Shown piece by piece: positions 8,881-18,079 of a stretch of DNA of 64,000 nucleotides; position 1 is the first letter of the stretch; each line of letters begins with the position of its first letter. Origin of the DNA: Pseudoroseomonas cervicalis (GTDB lineage: Bacteria; Pseudomonadota; Alphaproteobacteria; Acetobacterales; Acetobacteraceae); the NCBI RefSeq assembly GCF_030818485.1, contig NZ_JAUTAJ010000004.1, positions 909,001 through 973,000 of the forward strand, written 5' to 3'. Position numbers and translations under genes: made by a program. The notes under the pieces were generated by a model. The model was not told the DNA's origin. It ran no database searches and saw only the letters and a list, made by a program, of their open reading frames with translations.

Positions 8881-10365
8881 ATGACCGTGCCCACCGATTT
8901 CACCATCGCCGGCGCCCGCGCCGCGCTGGATGCGCGCGAGATCAGCGCCGTCGAGCTCACCCGCGCCCATCTGGACGCGGTGGAGCAGCTGAACCCGCAG
9001 CTGAACGCCTATATCACCGTCACGCCCGAGCTGGCGCTGGCCCAGGCCGAGGCCGCCGATGCGGCGATCGCCCGCGGCGAGGCCGGTCCGCTCGCCGGCA
9101 TCCCGCTCGCCATCAAGGACCTGTTCTGCACCGCCGGCACCCGCACCACGGCCGGCAGCCGGATCCTCGGCAATTTCGTGCCGCCCTATGAGAGCACGGT
9201 GACCGCCCAGCTGCTGCGCGACGGCGCGGTCTTCCTGGGCAAGGCCAATCTCGACGAATTCGCCATGGGCTCCTCCAATCTCAGCTCCGCCTATGGCGCG
9301 GCCGAGAATCCGTGGAAGCGCGCCGGTGAGCCCGACACGGTGCTGGTGCCCGGCGGTTCCTCGGGCGGCTCGGCCGCGGCGGTGGCGGCGCGGCTGGCGC
9401 TGGGGGCGACGGCCACCGACACTGGCGGCTCGATCCGCCAGCCGGCGGCCTTCTGCGGCGTCACCGGCATCAAGCCGACCTATGGCCGCTGCTCGCGCTA
9501 CGGCATCATCGCCTATGCCTCCAGCCTGGACCAGGCTGGGCCGGTGGCCCGCACGGTCGAGGACTGCGCCATCCTGCTGCGCTCCATGGCCGGGTTTGAT
9601 CCGAAGGATTCGACCAGCGCCGACCGCGCTGTGCCGGATTTCGCCGCCGCCGTCGCGCGCGGCGTGAAGGGCCTGCGCATCGGCATTCCGCGCGAATACC
9701 GCCTCGAGGGCCTGTCGCCCGAGATCGACGCGCTGTGGCAGCAGGGCATGGACTGGCTGCGCGCCGAGGGCGCGGAGCTGGTCGAGATCAGCCTGCCGCA
9801 TACCGGCCACGCGCTGCCGACCTACTACATCGTGGCGCCGGCCGAGGCTTCCTCGAACCTCGCCCGCTATGATGGCGTGCGCTTCGGCCTGCGCGAGGAT
9901 GGCCGCGACCTCAAGGAGCTGTATGAGCGCAGCCGCGCCGTCGGCTTCGGCGCCGAGGTGAAGCGCCGCATCCTGATCGGCACCTATGTCCTCTCCGCCG
10001 GCTATTACGACGCCTACTACGTCAAGGCGCAGCAGGTGCGGGCGCTGATCAAGCGCGATTTCGACGCGGCCTGGGGCAAGGTGGACGCCATCCTGACGCC
10101 GGCCACGCCGACCGCCGCCTTCGGCCGCGACGAGACTCAGGACGACCCGGTGGCGATGTATCTGAACGACGTCTTCACCATCACCGCCAATCTGGCGGGC
10201 ATCCCGGGCATGGCCCTGCCGGCCGGGCTGGACGCGAAGGGGCTGCCGCTCGGCCTGCAGATCCTCGGCCGGCCCTTCGACGAGGAAACCCTGTTCGCGA
10301 TTGGCGGCGCCATCGAGCGCGCCGCGGATTTCAAGGCCACCCCGGCGGTGAGGGCTGCGGCATGA
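8881..10365 (+). CDS. gatA: Asp/Glu-tRNA amidotransferase subunit A
   Basis: Amidase-signature subunit of 494 residues that releases ammonia from glutamine. The Ser-cisSer-Lys triad is visible: Lys in [12 protein letters not shown], and the serines in the [14 protein letters not shown] and [14 protein letters not shown] segments. The [10 protein letters not shown] segment is the usual continuation. It sits between gatC (3-base gap) and gatB (ATGA overlap at 10362-10365). Confidence 0.97.
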   Translation: MTVPTDFTIAGARAALDAREISAVELTRAHLDAVEQLNPQLNAYITVTPELALAQAEAADAAIARGEAGPLAGIPLAIKDLFCTAGTRTTAGSRILGNFVPPYESTVTAQLLRDGAVFLGKANLDEFAMGSSNLSSAYGAAENPWKRAGEPDTVLVPGGSSGGSAAAVAARLALGATATDTGGSIRQPAAFCGVTGIKPTYGRCSRYGIIAYASSLDQAGPVARTVEDCAILLRSMAGFDPKDSTSADRAVPDFAAAVARGVKGLRIGIPREYRLEGLSPEIDALWQQGMDWLRAEGAELVEISLPHTGHALPTYYIVAPAEASSNLARYDGVRFGLREDGRDLKELYERSRAVGFGAEVKRRILIGTYVLSAGYYDAYYVKAQQVRALIKRDFDAAWGKVDAILTPATPTAAFGRDETQDDPVAMYLNDVFTITANLAGIPGMALPAGLDAKGLPLGLQILGRPFDEETLFAIGGAIERAADFKATPAVRAAA

Positions 10366-11813
10366 GCTACACGATCGAGGGCACGACCGGCCCCTGGGAA
10401 GTGGTGATCGGGCTGGAGGTGCATGCCCAGGTCACCTCCGAGGCCAAGCTGTTCAGCGGTGCCGCGACCGAATTCGGCGCCGAGCCGAACACCCAGGTCA
10501 GCTTCGTCGATGCCGGCTTCCCCGGCATGCTGCCGGTGATCAATGGCGAGTGCGTGGCGCAGGCGGTGCGCACCGGGCTCGGCCTGAACGCGCAGGTCAA
10601 TCTGTGGTCGCGCTTCGACCGCAAGAACTACTTCTATGCGGACCTGCCGCAGGGCTACCAGATCAGCCAGTACCAGTTTCCGATCATCGGCACCGGCCAG
10701 ATCGAGATCGAGCTGGCCGATGGCACGCGCAAGCCGATCGGCATCACCCGCCTGCATCTGGAGCAGGATGCGGGCAAGTCGCTGCACGACCAGCACCCGA
10801 CCAAGAGCTATATCGACCTGAACCGGTCGGGCGTCGCGCTGATGGAGATCGTCTCCGAGCCTGATCTCCGCTCGCCCGAGGAGGCCGGCGCCTATCTGAC
10901 GAAGCTGCGCCAGATCCTGCGCTATCTCGGCACCTGCGACGGCAATATGGAGCAGGGTTCGCTGCGCGCGGACGTCAATGTCTCGGTCCGCAAGCCGGGC
11001 GAGGGGTTCCGCACCCGCTGCGAGGTGAAGAACGTCAACTCCATCCGCTTCGTCATGCAGGCGGTGGAGGCCGAGGCGCGGCGCCAGGTCGAGCTGTGGG
11101 AAGCCGGCGAGGAGGTGGTGCAGGAGACCCGCCTGTTCGACACCAGCCGCGGCGTCACCCGCTCCATGCGCTCCAAGGAGGATGCGCATGACTACCGCTA
11201 CTTCCCCGACCCCGACCTGCCGCCGCTGGTGATCGAGCAGGCCTGGGTCGACCAGCTGAAGGCCGCCCTACCGGAACTGCCCGATGCCCGCCGTGCCCGC
11301 TATGTCGGCGAGTTCGGGCTGACGCCCTATGACGCGCATGTGCTGACGCTGGAGAAGGAGACGGCCGCCTTCTACGAGACCGTCGCCAAGGGGCGCGACC
11401 CCAAGGTCGCGGCCAATTGGGTGACCGGCGATTTCTTCGCCGGCCTCAACCGAACCGGCCACAGCATCGGCGACAGCCCGGTGAGTGCCGGGAATCTCGG
11501 CGCGCTGCTCGACCTGATCGCCGACAACACCCTCTCCGGCAAGCTGGCCAAGGAGGTGCTGGAGGCGATGTTCGAGACCGGCAAGGCGCCGGGCGAGATC
11601 GTCGAGGAGCGCGGCCTGAAGCAGGTGACCGACACCGGCGCGATCGAGGCGGTGATCGACCAGGTGATGGCCGCCAATGCCGGCAAGGTCGAGGAATACC
11701 GCAGCGGCAAGGACAAGCTGTTCGGCTTCTTCGTCGGCCAGACGATGAAGGCGATGCAGGGCAAGGGCAACCCGGCCCTGGTCAACGAACTGCTGAAGAA
11801 GAAGCTGGGCTGA
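10362..11813 (+). CDS. gatB: Asp/Glu-tRNA amidotransferase subunit B
   Basis: Subunit of 483 residues that binds the mischarged tRNA and its zinc-dependent kinase site. Hallmarks are [13 protein letters not shown], the [14 protein letters not shown] stretch, [11 protein letters not shown], and [12 protein letters not shown]. The C-terminal YqeY-like tail ends in [17 protein letters not shown]. Start overlaps the gatA stop (ATGA). The organism therefore uses indirect amidation for Gln-tRNA, Asn-tRNA or both. Confidence 0.97.
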   Translation: MSYTIEGTTGPWEVVIGLEVHAQVTSEAKLFSGAATEFGAEPNTQVSFVDAGFPGMLPVINGECVAQAVRTGLGLNAQVNLWSRFDRKNYFYADLPQGYQISQYQFPIIGTGQIEIELADGTRKPIGITRLHLEQDAGKSLHDQHPTKSYIDLNRSGVALMEIVSEPDLRSPEEAGAYLTKLRQILRYLGTCDGNMEQGSLRADVNVSVRKPGEGFRTRCEVKNVNSIRFVMQAVEAEARRQVELWEAGEEVVQETRLFDTSRGVTRSMRSKEDAHDYRYFPDPDLPPLVIEQAWVDQLKAALPELPDARRARYVGEFGLTPYDAHVLTLEKETAAFYETVAKGRDPKVAANWVTGDFFAGLNRTGHSIGDSPVSAGNLGALLDLIADNTLSGKLAKEVLEAMFETGKAPGEIVEERGLKQVTDTGAIEAVIDQVMAANAGKVEEYRSGKDKLFGFFVGQTMKAMQGKGNPALVNELLKKKLG

Positions 11814-11908
11814 TCCGCCGGGCCTGATACCGCCGCCGGGGCTGACGCGGGCCCCGGCGCGTGCTTCCCTCCCGGTCCTGCACCAACAGGGCCGGGAGGA
11901 TTGCCGCG

Positions 11909-12538
11909 ATGATCACCCTCTACAGCTGGGACACCCCCAACGCGCGCAAGATCAGCGTCGCGCTGGAGGAGATGGGGCTGGCCTACACCGTCAAGCCGGT
12001 GGACATCACCCGCAACGAGCAGTTCGAACCGGGTTTCCTCCGGCTCTCCCCCAACAACCGCATCCCCGCGATCCTCGACGCGGAGGGGCCGGACGGGCAG
12101 CCGATCAGCGTCTTCGAATCGGGCGCCATCCTGCTCTACCTGGCGGAGAAGACCGGGCGCTTCCTGCCGTCCGATCCGCGCGGCCGCGTCGCCGTCTGGG
12201 AATGGCTGATGTGGCAGATGGGCGGCTTCGGCCCGATGCCCGGCCAGGTGCATCATTTCCTGACCCGTCCCGAGGGCCCGGCGCGCGATTACGGGCTGGA
12301 ACGCTATCGCACCGAGACCCGCCGCCTCTATGGCGTGCTGGACCGCCGCCTGGCGGGGCGCGACTTCGTGGCGACCGAGGGCGAGCCCAGCATCGCCGAT
12401 TTCGCCATCCTGGGCTGGGCCTGGCGGCATGAGCGGCATCTCGGCAGCTTGCAGGATTTCTCCGCCGTGGCCGCCTGGTATGCGCGCATGATGGCACGCC
12501 CGGCGGTCGCCCGTGGCATGGCAGTGCCGCTGCGCTAA
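11909..12538 (+). CDS. Glutathione S-transferase family protein
   Basis: A 209-residue GST with an N-terminal thioredoxin fold (MITLYSWDTPNARKISVALEE), the cis-proline glutathione site NNRIPAIL, ESGAILLYLAEKTG, and an all-alpha C-terminal domain with SIADFAILGW. It resembles the YfcG/YghU group of disulfide-bond oxidoreductases. The frame opens at 11861, but GGGAGGA at about 11894-11900 points to ATG 11909. It follows gatB by 95 bases and ends just before a strong hairpin, so it may be the last gene of the gat unit. Confidence 0.9.
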   Translation: MITLYSWDTPNARKISVALEEMGLAYTVKPVDITRNEQFEPGFLRLSPNNRIPAILDAEGPDGQPISVFESGAILLYLAEKTGRFLPSDPRGRVAVWEWLMWQMGGFGPMPGQVHHFLTRPEGPARDYGLERYRTETRRLYGVLDRRLAGRDFVATEGEPSIADFAILGWAWRHERHLGSLQDFSAVAAWYARMMARPAVARGMAVPLR

Positions 12539-12546
12539 GGGCTTTT

Positions 12547-12580
12547 GGCGGAAAGCCGCGCCCGGCCGCGGCTTTCCGCC
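12547..12580. terminator. Perfect 14-bp hairpin after the gat/GST unit
   Basis: GGCGGAAAGCCGCG and its exact complement flank a 6-base loop. The T-run (12543-12546) lies on the upstream side, so a U-tract exists only for transcripts coming from the right; for gatCAB/GST the stem alone may act. Confidence 0.7.
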
Positions 12581-12621
12581 ATCTATCCCCAGCTTTTTCG
12601 TGGCCGGTGCGCCCAGGCCGT

Positions 12622-12650
12622 TTGACGTGGTCGGCCCGGGACGCTAGAAG
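12622..12650 (+). promoter_or_regulatory. Probable sigma-70 promoter of tRNA-Ser
   Basis: TTGACG (12622-12627), a 17-base spacer and TAGAAG (12645-12650) lie about 37 bases before the tRNA. The -35 is near consensus and the spacing ideal. Confidence 0.6.
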
Positions 12651-12686
12651 CGGCCTCGCATACGCCGTGCAACTTCAACACCCTGC

Positions 12687-12779
12687 GGAGGGGTGGCCGA
12701 GTGGCCGAAGGCGGCGGTTTGCTAAACCGTTAAACGGGGATAACCCGTTTCGTGGGTTCGAATCCCATCCCCTCCGCCA
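12687..12779 (+). tRNA. tRNA-Ser(GCT)
   Basis: A 93-base tRNA with a long variable arm. The acceptor stem pairs GGAGGGG (12687-12693) with CCCCTCC (12769-12775), followed by discriminator G and an encoded CCA. The anticodon loop TTGCTAA has GCT at 12721-12723, reading AGC/AGU serine codons. The T arm is GTGGGTTCGAATCCCAT. Accessory genes start right after it, a common insertion position, although no second copy of its 3' end was found in the window. Confidence 0.97.
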
Positions 12780-13414
12780 CCCACCCTGAATTTCAGCGGT
12801 TTAGCCCGTTTCAGGCGTCGCAGCAGGAACGCGGCCAATGGGCTGCTACGCGGCTGTTCCGCCACACCCCGTCACAAGCCTGCCTGTCACTTTCTCCGCC
12901 TCAGGGGAGGGGGCGGGGGCCTGCCGAAACCCGGCCGATCCGCGCCGCCACTCCGGCCGTCGCCGCGGAGTGTCGTTGGCGGTGGTGCTCGCGTGGTGGC
13001 GGGCCGGCCATTCGCCTAGGGCGCCCCAGTCCACACCGGCGCTTACCAGGGCGGTGGCGCAGATGGGCCGCAGCAGATGCAGGCTGCTTCCCCAGGGAGG
13101 CCCAGCGCGTCGCGCCAGCGGCGGGACCGTTCATTGCAGGCGGCATACTCCAGCGGGAACACCGGTGGTGCGGCTGGTGTCCCGGGGCTTCCTGCGGGCC
13201 AGCATGGCGGCCACCGCCGGCGTCTGCGGGGCGAAGCCGTCATCCCCCTTCCTGGTATCGTAGAGGCGTGGCCGGCCGCTTGTCGCCAGCGGGCCCGCCG
13301 CCAGCGCCCCCGAAGCCATAACATTTGGTCATGGAGTCAATGCCTGGGGTCAGTTCCCCGGGTGGGGAGGTTTGCGCCACGGTCCGCCAACCGCATCCAC
13401 CCCAGGAGCCTCCC
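12780..13414. other. Intergenic stretch without a convincing gene
   Basis: About 635 bases between tRNA-Ser and the amino-acid-binding gene. Several short frames exist on both strands, but none has a ribosome site plus a recognisable protein. A minus-strand frame at 13131-13319 (containing LYDTRKGDDGF) is the most protein-like and could be a gene remnant, but I cannot name it. No integrase or insertion-sequence end is visible. Confidence 0.5.
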
Positions 13415-14431
13415 ATGCTCAGGACCATGTTGTCATGTCTGGCCGCAACGCTGCTCGCCACAGGCGCCTGGGCACAGGGCTCCGGGTCGCCCACCCTGGA
13501 CGCCGTCCGGGCGCGGGGCGTGCTGAGCTGCGGTGTATCAGGCACCAATCCGGGCTTCGCCTTCGCCGACAGCCGCGGCGAGATACAGGGCAGCGAGGCG
13601 GAGTTCTGCCGCGCCGTTGCCGCCGCCGCGCTGGGCGACGCCAGGAAGGTCAGGTTCGTCACGCTGACCTCCACCAACCGCTTCACCGCCCTGCAATCCG
13701 GCGAAATCGACCTGCTCGTGCGCACGGCGACCTGGTCCCTGGGGCGCGAGGCCAGCCTCGGCCTGCTCTTCGCGGGCATCACCTTCTACGACGGTACGGC
13801 CTTCATGGTGCACAGCGCCTCGGGCATCCGCTCCGCCAGAGAGCTGGACGGCGCCACCATCTGCATCCTGCCGGGAACGACCACCGAACTCGCCGTCACC
13901 GACTATTTCCGCCGGACCAATATGCGCTTCACGCCCGTCCTCATCGATAACGTGTCCGAGCTGCGCGCCGTCTTCCGCAACGGTCGCTGCGACAGCTATT
14001 CCACCGACGCCTCAGCGCTGGCCTCCTTCCGCTTCGGCGAGGGCCAGGCGGCCGAGACCTACACCCTCCTGCCCGAAATCATCAGCAAGGAGCCGCTCGG
14101 CCCGCTGGTGCGCAAGGGCGACGACAAGTGGTTCGACATCGTCCGCTGGACGCATTTCGCGATGCTGGCTGCGGAGGAGCTGGAACTGACCCGTGCGAAT
14201 GTCGAGGCCTCCCTGTCCAGCCCGAACCCCGACATCCGCCGCCTGCTCGGGGTGGATGGTGACCTTGGGCGGAGCATGGGGCTCGACAACCGGTGGGCCT
14301 TCCAGGTGATCCGCCAGGTCGGCAGCTATGCCGAGGTGTGGGACCGAGCCATCGCCCCGCTCGGGGTGCCGCGTGGCCACAACCGCCTCTGGACCCAGGG
14401 CGGGCTGCAATACGCGCCGCCCGTCCGCTGA
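13415..14431 (+). CDS. Amino-acid ABC transporter substrate-binding protein (AapJ-like)
   Basis: Periplasmic binding protein of 338 residues. It starts with a signal peptide (MLRTMLSCLAATLLATGAWAQ), then the SBP family 3 pattern TLDAVRARGVLSCGVSG, GFAFADSRGEIQGSEAEFCRAVAAA, and LRAVFRNGRCDSYSTDASAL. The GxNPGFA and long C-terminus with DNRWAFQVIRQVGSYAEVWDRAI match the general L-amino-acid binders AapJ/BztA rather than single-amino-acid binders. ATG 13415 follows CAGGAG. No permease or ATPase gene is adjacent; the next gene is a PLP lyase, so the pair may handle a sulfur or related amino acid with a transporter encoded elsewhere. Confidence 0.85.
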   Translation: MLRTMLSCLAATLLATGAWAQGSGSPTLDAVRARGVLSCGVSGTNPGFAFADSRGEIQGSEAEFCRAVAAAALGDARKVRFVTLTSTNRFTALQSGEIDLLVRTATWSLGREASLGLLFAGITFYDGTAFMVHSASGIRSARELDGATICILPGTTTELAVTDYFRRTNMRFTPVLIDNVSELRAVFRNGRCDSYSTDASALASFRFGEGQAAETYTLLPEIISKEPLGPLVRKGDDKWFDIVRWTHFAMLAAEELELTRANVEASLSSPNPDIRRLLGVDGDLGRSMGLDNRWAFQVIRQVGSYAEVWDRAIAPLGVPRGHNRLWTQGGLQYAPPVR

Positions 14432-14483
14432 CCCTGGCCGCCTCCCGGTCAACCCTCTTCACAGCGCCGATCCGAGAAGAACC

Positions 14484-15668
14484 ATGCACGACCTGACCCG
14501 CTGCGTTCAGCACCCCGAGGTGTCCCAGGATGGCTTCCGCAGCCTGGCGGTGCCGACCTACCGCGCCTCCACCATCATCTATGAAGACGGTGAGAGTTTC
14601 GCGGCCCGCGGCGAGCGCGGCTTCGACGGCTACACCTACGGACTGCACGGAACGCCGACCACACGCACCCTGGAGGCCCAGCTGACCGCGCTGCACAACG
14701 GTGTCCGCACCGTGCTGGTGCCGTCCGGCCAGATGGCGGTGGCACTGGTGTTCCTGACCTTCCTGCTCCCCGGCGACCATGTCCTGGTGCCGGACAGCGC
14801 TTACGGTCCGGTCCGCAATGTCTGCCGCGACTATCTGGCGCCGCGTGGCATCGCCTGCACCCTCTACGACCCTCTGATCGGCGCCGGGATCGCCGAGCTG
14901 ATCCAGGACCGCACCAGGCTGGTCTGGGTCGAATCCCCTGGCTCCGGCACCATGGAGGTGCAGGACATTCCCGCCATCGTCCGCGCCGCCAAGGCCAGGG
15001 GCGTGCTGGTCGGCTGCGACAACACTTGGTGCACGCCGCTGCTGTTCAAGCCGCTGGACCATGGCTGCGACTTCGCGGCGGAAGCGCTGACCAAATATGT
15101 GGGCGGCCATTCCGACCTGCTGCTCGGCTCCGTCACGGTCAGGGACATGGATCTGCGCCAGCGCATGAAGGAGGTGCTGCGCAGCCTCGGCGTTGGCGTC
15201 TCCCCGGACGAGGTGGCGCTGGCGCTGCGGGGTATCGAGACCATGGGCCTCCGCCTGGCCCATGTCGGCCGGGTATCCGAATCCTTCGCCCGGCGCCTGC
15301 AGGAGCATCCGCTGGTGGAGCAGGTGCTGCATCCCTGCCTGCCTTCCTGCCCGGGCCACGCGTTCTGGGCGCGCGACATCAAGGGCTCCGGCGGAGTGTT
15401 CAGCATCGTGCTGAGGCCGGCCGCCGGGACGATGCTCAACCCGGCGCTGACGGCGATGAAGGTCTTCGCCATCGGCGCCTCCTGGGGTGGCACGCGCAGC
15501 CTGATCGCGCCCATGTCGGTGAAGGGCGAGCGAACGGTGAAGCCCTGGACGCAGGAGGGACCTGTCCTGCGCATCAGCATCGGGCTGGAGCAGGAGGAAG
15601 ATCTCTGGGCGGATCTGGAGAGATTGCTGGCCGCGCTCACTCCCGCAGGCGCCGTGATAGCGGCCTGA
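14484..15668 (+). CDS. Cys/Met-metabolism PLP-dependent lyase (cystathionine beta-lyase type)
   Basis: Fold-type I PLP enzyme of 394 residues. Signs are TYGLHGTPTTRTLE near the N-terminus, the substrate/cofactor segment VESPGSGTMEVQDI, CDNTWCTPLLFKPLDHG, and the Schiff-base lysine K204 in ALTKYVGGHSD. The C-terminal IGASWGGTRSLIAP stretch is typical of bacterial MetC proteins. Probable activity is beta-elimination of cystathionine or cysteine to pyruvate, ammonia and a thiol; the exact substrate cannot be told. ATG 14484 follows GAGAAGA. It is 52 bases after the amino-acid-binding gene, so both may be co-transcribed. Confidence 0.88.
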   Translation: MHDLTRCVQHPEVSQDGFRSLAVPTYRASTIIYEDGESFAARGERGFDGYTYGLHGTPTTRTLEAQLTALHNGVRTVLVPSGQMAVALVFLTFLLPGDHVLVPDSAYGPVRNVCRDYLAPRGIACTLYDPLIGAGIAELIQDRTRLVWVESPGSGTMEVQDIPAIVRAAKARGVLVGCDNTWCTPLLFKPLDHGCDFAAEALTKYVGGHSDLLLGSVTVRDMDLRQRMKEVLRSLGVGVSPDEVALALRGIETMGLRLAHVGRVSESFARRLQEHPLVEQVLHPCLPSCPGHAFWARDIKGSGGVFSIVLRPAAGTMLNPALTAMKVFAIGASWGGTRSLIAPMSVKGERTVKPWTQEGPVLRISIGLEQEEDLWADLERLLAALTPAGAVIAA

Positions 15669-15695
15669 GTCCGGCGCCGGCTTCGAAAGGGCGAT

Positions 15696-15718
15696 GGGCG
15701 GGCCTAACGGGCCCGTCC
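15696..15718. terminator. Hairpin between convergent lyase and LysR genes
   Basis: A 9-bp stem (one G-U pair) with loop TAACG separates the two convergent genes; it overlaps the LysR stop codon. No clear T-run, so efficiency is uncertain. Confidence 0.45.
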
Positions 15719-16636
15719 GGCCCTGGAACGCGGCTGCGGGTCAGCCTTGCCGGGCCCGCGGTCGCGTGCCGCCAGCAGGGCGGCGACGAAGTCTTTCACC
15801 AGCATCGACTTCTGCGTGTCCGGCCGGAACAACAGGTAGGTCTTGAAGTAGACCTCGGGTTCGAAAGGCCGCATCACGAGGCCGCGTTCGGCGAATCCCT
15901 CCGCGGCAACGGCCTGTGCCAGCCCGATGCCGATGCCTTCCAGCGCCAGGGCGCAGACGGTCGCGGCGAAGGGCGTCTCCACGACAATCTTCGGTCGCGA
16001 ACCAGCCGCGTCCAGCACCGCGTTGAAGCGTGCCCTGGCGCGGTCCTCGGCCGAGAGGGCGATGAACGGCATGCCGTCCAGGTCGGCGGGGCGGATCACC
16101 GGCTTCGCCGCCAGCGGGTGGCCCGGCGGCATGACGCAGCAGGCGCGGCCGCTGGAGAAGATCCGATGCTCCACGCCAGCGAGGTCAACCTCGTCCGCGG
16201 CCAGCCCGATGCTGAAATTGCCGTTCACCACCAGTTCGCGCACCTGCGCGGACATGGCGATCTGGAAGGTGATGGCGATGTCAGGGTGCTTGTCGCGGAA
16301 GATGCGGATGGCGCGCGGCAGCACGGTGTTGCCATAGGCAGCCAGGCTGGCGATGCGGATGGTCCCGGAGCCGAAATCGCGGATGCGTGCCGCCGAGGTC
16401 CGGAGGCGGTCGAGGCCGATGAAGCTGGACCGGACGTCGGAGAAGAACAGCTGGCCCTCCGGCGTCGGGACCAGGCGGTTGCGCACCCGGTCGAACAGGG
16501 AGAAGCCGATGGCCGCCTCAAGGTCCGCGATGGCGCGGCTGACGGCGGGCTGCGTGACTTGCAGCAGCTCCGCCGCCCGCGACGCGGATCCACTGATCAT
16601 GACGGCGTTGAAGATCTCGAGTTGGCGATGGTTCAC
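15704..16636 (-). CDS. LysR-family transcriptional regulator
   Basis: LTTR of 310 residues. The N-terminal winged helix reads MNHRQLEIFNAVMISGSASRAAELLQVTQPAVSRAIADLE, followed by FDRVRNRLVPTPEGQLFF. The effector domain has the usual two-lobed pattern (IRIASLAAYGNTVLPRAI, AIVCALALEGIGIGLAQ-like segments). The start is GTG at 16636. It is convergent with the PLP lyase and 106 bases upstream of the NrsF gene end, so its target is not obvious; the neighbouring amino-acid genes are the first candidates. Confidence 0.9.
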   Translation of the reverse strand: MNHRQLEIFNAVMISGSASRAAELLQVTQPAVSRAIADLEAAIGFSLFDRVRNRLVPTPEGQLFFSDVRSSFIGLDRLRTSAARIRDFGSGTIRIASLAAYGNTVLPRAIRIFRDKHPDIAITFQIAMSAQVRELVVNGNFSIGLAADEVDLAGVEHRIFSSGRACCVMPPGHPLAAKPVIRPADLDGMPFIALSAEDRARARFNAVLDAAGSRPKIVVETPFAATVCALALEGIGIGLAQAVAAEGFAERGLVMRPFEPEVYFKTYLLFRPDTQKSMLVKDFVAALLAARDRGPGKADPQPRSRAGRAR

Positions 16637-16742
16637 ACCTTCGACTCCACTCCGCCGGGTCCGGTGGGGCGGCGTCCTCGGCAGGCCATACCGATCTCGG
16701 CGGGGAACCGCCTGGTGCTGCGGGGGCTCACCGCGCGAGACC

Positions 16743-17381
16743 CTACCAGCGTAGCCAGCGGCGCCCGATCAGCCACCCCACCGACGTGACGATGCCGATG
16801 GCCAGGCTGAACCAGAGCACCACGAAAAACGGGCTGTCATCCCCGCAGCGCAAGGCGTAGATGCCGCCTGCCAAGCCTCCGGAAGCCAGGCCGGTGACCA
16901 GTCCTGCCAGGTCGGGCCGCATGGGCGCTCCTTGCCGCACCGCCAGCATCAGGGCTGCCATGGGCATGCTGGCCAGCAGCGGGATCATGACGAGGCAGAA
17001 CGCGGCGCTATGCCCCAGCATGCGATCGCGCCAGGCCTCAGCCGGGATGACACTGGCTTCCAGGGACAGGGCGGCCACGGCCAGCAGGCATGGCAGGAGC
17101 AGCCATCGAGGCCAGGCGCCAAGGGGCGCGCCGGGTTCCGCCAGGCGGCGCAGCATGCCCAGCGCAGGGGCCAGCAAAGACAGCATCAGGGCGAATTTGA
17201 AGCCGACACGGAGCGACCCCAGCGCGGTGCCCAGCCCGGGCCGAAAGCCCGCCACCATGGCCAGCAGCAGCAGGGCGACCATGCCCCCCGATACCACGGC
17301 CAATCCCAGAGCCGCCGCCAGGCCCAGTCGCGGCTGCCGGTGATCCGCGGCCAGAGCGGCGATGAAATCCTCCGTCCTCAT
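16743..17381 (-). CDS. nrsF: NrsF-family (DUF1109) anti-sigma factor
   Basis: Membrane protein of 212 residues with about six hydrophobic segments and the DUF1109 opening MRTEDFIAALAADHRQ. In Caulobacter NrsF holds the ECF sigma factor SigF at the membrane and releases it under oxidative or metal stress. Its ATG overlaps the stop of the sigma gene (ATGA, 17378-17381), the usual sigma/anti-sigma coupling. Two conserved cysteines are typical of NrsF; here Cys occurs in LLLPCLLA, AAFCLVM and YALRCGDD. Confidence 0.88.
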   Translation of the reverse strand: MRTEDFIAALAADHRQPRLGLAAALGLAVVSGGMVALLLLAMVAGFRPGLGTALGSLRVGFKFALMLSLLAPALGMLRRLAEPGAPLGAWPRWLLLPCLLAVAALSLEASVIPAEAWRDRMLGHSAAFCLVMIPLLASMPMAALMLAVRQGAPMRPDLAGLVTGLASGGLAGGIYALRCGDDSPFFVVLWFSLAIGIVTSVGWLIGRRWLRW

Positions 17382-17959
17382 GCGGTCTCCTTCCGGTGCA
17401 ACGCCGCCAGCAGTTTCAGCGCCCGGTGCAATGTGACGCGAACCGCGCCCTCGCTCATGCGCAGCCTTGCTGCGGCCTCGCCTGCCGACCGGCCCTCGAT
17501 CGACACCGCCTCGACGACCTGCCGCTGGCGCGGGGCCAGCTGCGCGAGCAGGCGGCCGATATCGTGGCGGATATCGGCCGCTTCGCCGTCTCCCGCGGCA
17601 AGGGTCTCGGCGACGAGTTCGAGCGACACGTCCGGCGGGCGGCCGCCGCGCCGGCGGACGGCATCGATCAGCCGGTTGCGGGCGATCGCCGCAAGCCAGG
17701 GGCCGATTGGCCGCGTCTGGTCCCAGCTATGCCGTTTGAGGTGGATCGCCAGCAGCACGTCCTGCACCACATCCTCTGCATTGTCCCGGGGAAACCCCGC
17801 ACGCAGGCAACTCCGCCGCGCCAGGGCGCGCAGATAGGGCGCCACGCCCAGCAGGAACTGGCGATAGGCCTCCGCATCGCCCGCCCGCGCCGCACGCATC
17901 CAGGCAGCCCAGTCCTCTTCCCGGCGACTGATCGTCACGCCTCGCCTTGCCTCATCCAT
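17378..17959 (-). CDS. sigF: ECF RNA polymerase sigma factor
   Basis: ECF sigma of 193 residues (186 if the GTG at 17938 is used). Region 2 contains DNAEDVVQDVLLAIHLKRHSWD and WLAAIARNRLIDAVRRRG; region 4 has LAPRQRQVVEAVSIEGRSAGEAAARL and MSEGAVRVTLHRALK. It pairs with the NrsF anti-sigma and faces a catalase-like/cytochrome b561 operon, the classic SigF-NrsF peroxide-stress arrangement. A putative ECF -10 element ends only six bases before ATG 17959, so the real start may be GTG 17938, which has AAGGCGAGG just upstream. Gene symbol is by analogy. Confidence 0.9.
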   Translation of the reverse strand: MDEARRGVTISRREEDWAAWMRAARAGDAEAYRQFLLGVAPYLRALARRSCLRAGFPRDNAEDVVQDVLLAIHLKRHSWDQTRPIGPWLAAIARNRLIDAVRRRGGRPPDVSLELVAETLAAGDGEAADIRHDIGRLLAQLAPRQRQVVEAVSIEGRSAGEAAARLRMSEGAVRVTLHRALKLLAALHRKETA

Positions 17960-17964
17960 CCCTT

Positions 17965-17991
17965 CTACGGGCCCGGTGCCTCCGGTGTTAC
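17965..17991 (-). promoter_or_regulatory. Candidate ECF promoter of the sigma-nrsF operon
   Basis: Read on the minus strand: GTAACA (17991-17986), 16 bases, CGTAG (17969-17965). The same architecture occurs on the opposite strand in front of the catalase-like gene, supporting autoregulation. Confidence 0.6.
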
Positions 17992-18001
17992 GGCCGGCCC
18001 A

Positions 18002-18013
18002 CCAGAATTCTGG
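18002..18013. repeat. 12-bp perfect palindrome between the two ECF promoters
   Basis: CCAGAATTCTGG lies in the gap between the two divergent -35 elements. It could be an operator for a second regulator or chance; nothing else supports it. Confidence 0.35.
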
Positions 18014-18022
18014 CCGAGCGCT

Positions 18023-18049
18023 GTAATGAATCACGCGCCGGCTGCGTAG
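18023..18049 (+). promoter_or_regulatory. Candidate ECF promoter of the catalase-like operon
   Basis: GTAATG (18023-18028), 16 bases, CGTAG (18045-18049), about 30 bases before the ATG at 18080. It matches the minus-strand element before the sigma gene in both boxes and spacing. Confidence 0.6.
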
Positions 18050-18079
18050 GGCAGGGGAGCAACAGGCACGAGGCTCGGA

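Noticed and set aside
12752..13321. 189-residue frame starting inside tRNA-Ser
   Set aside because: It begins in the tRNA and has no protein-like pattern.
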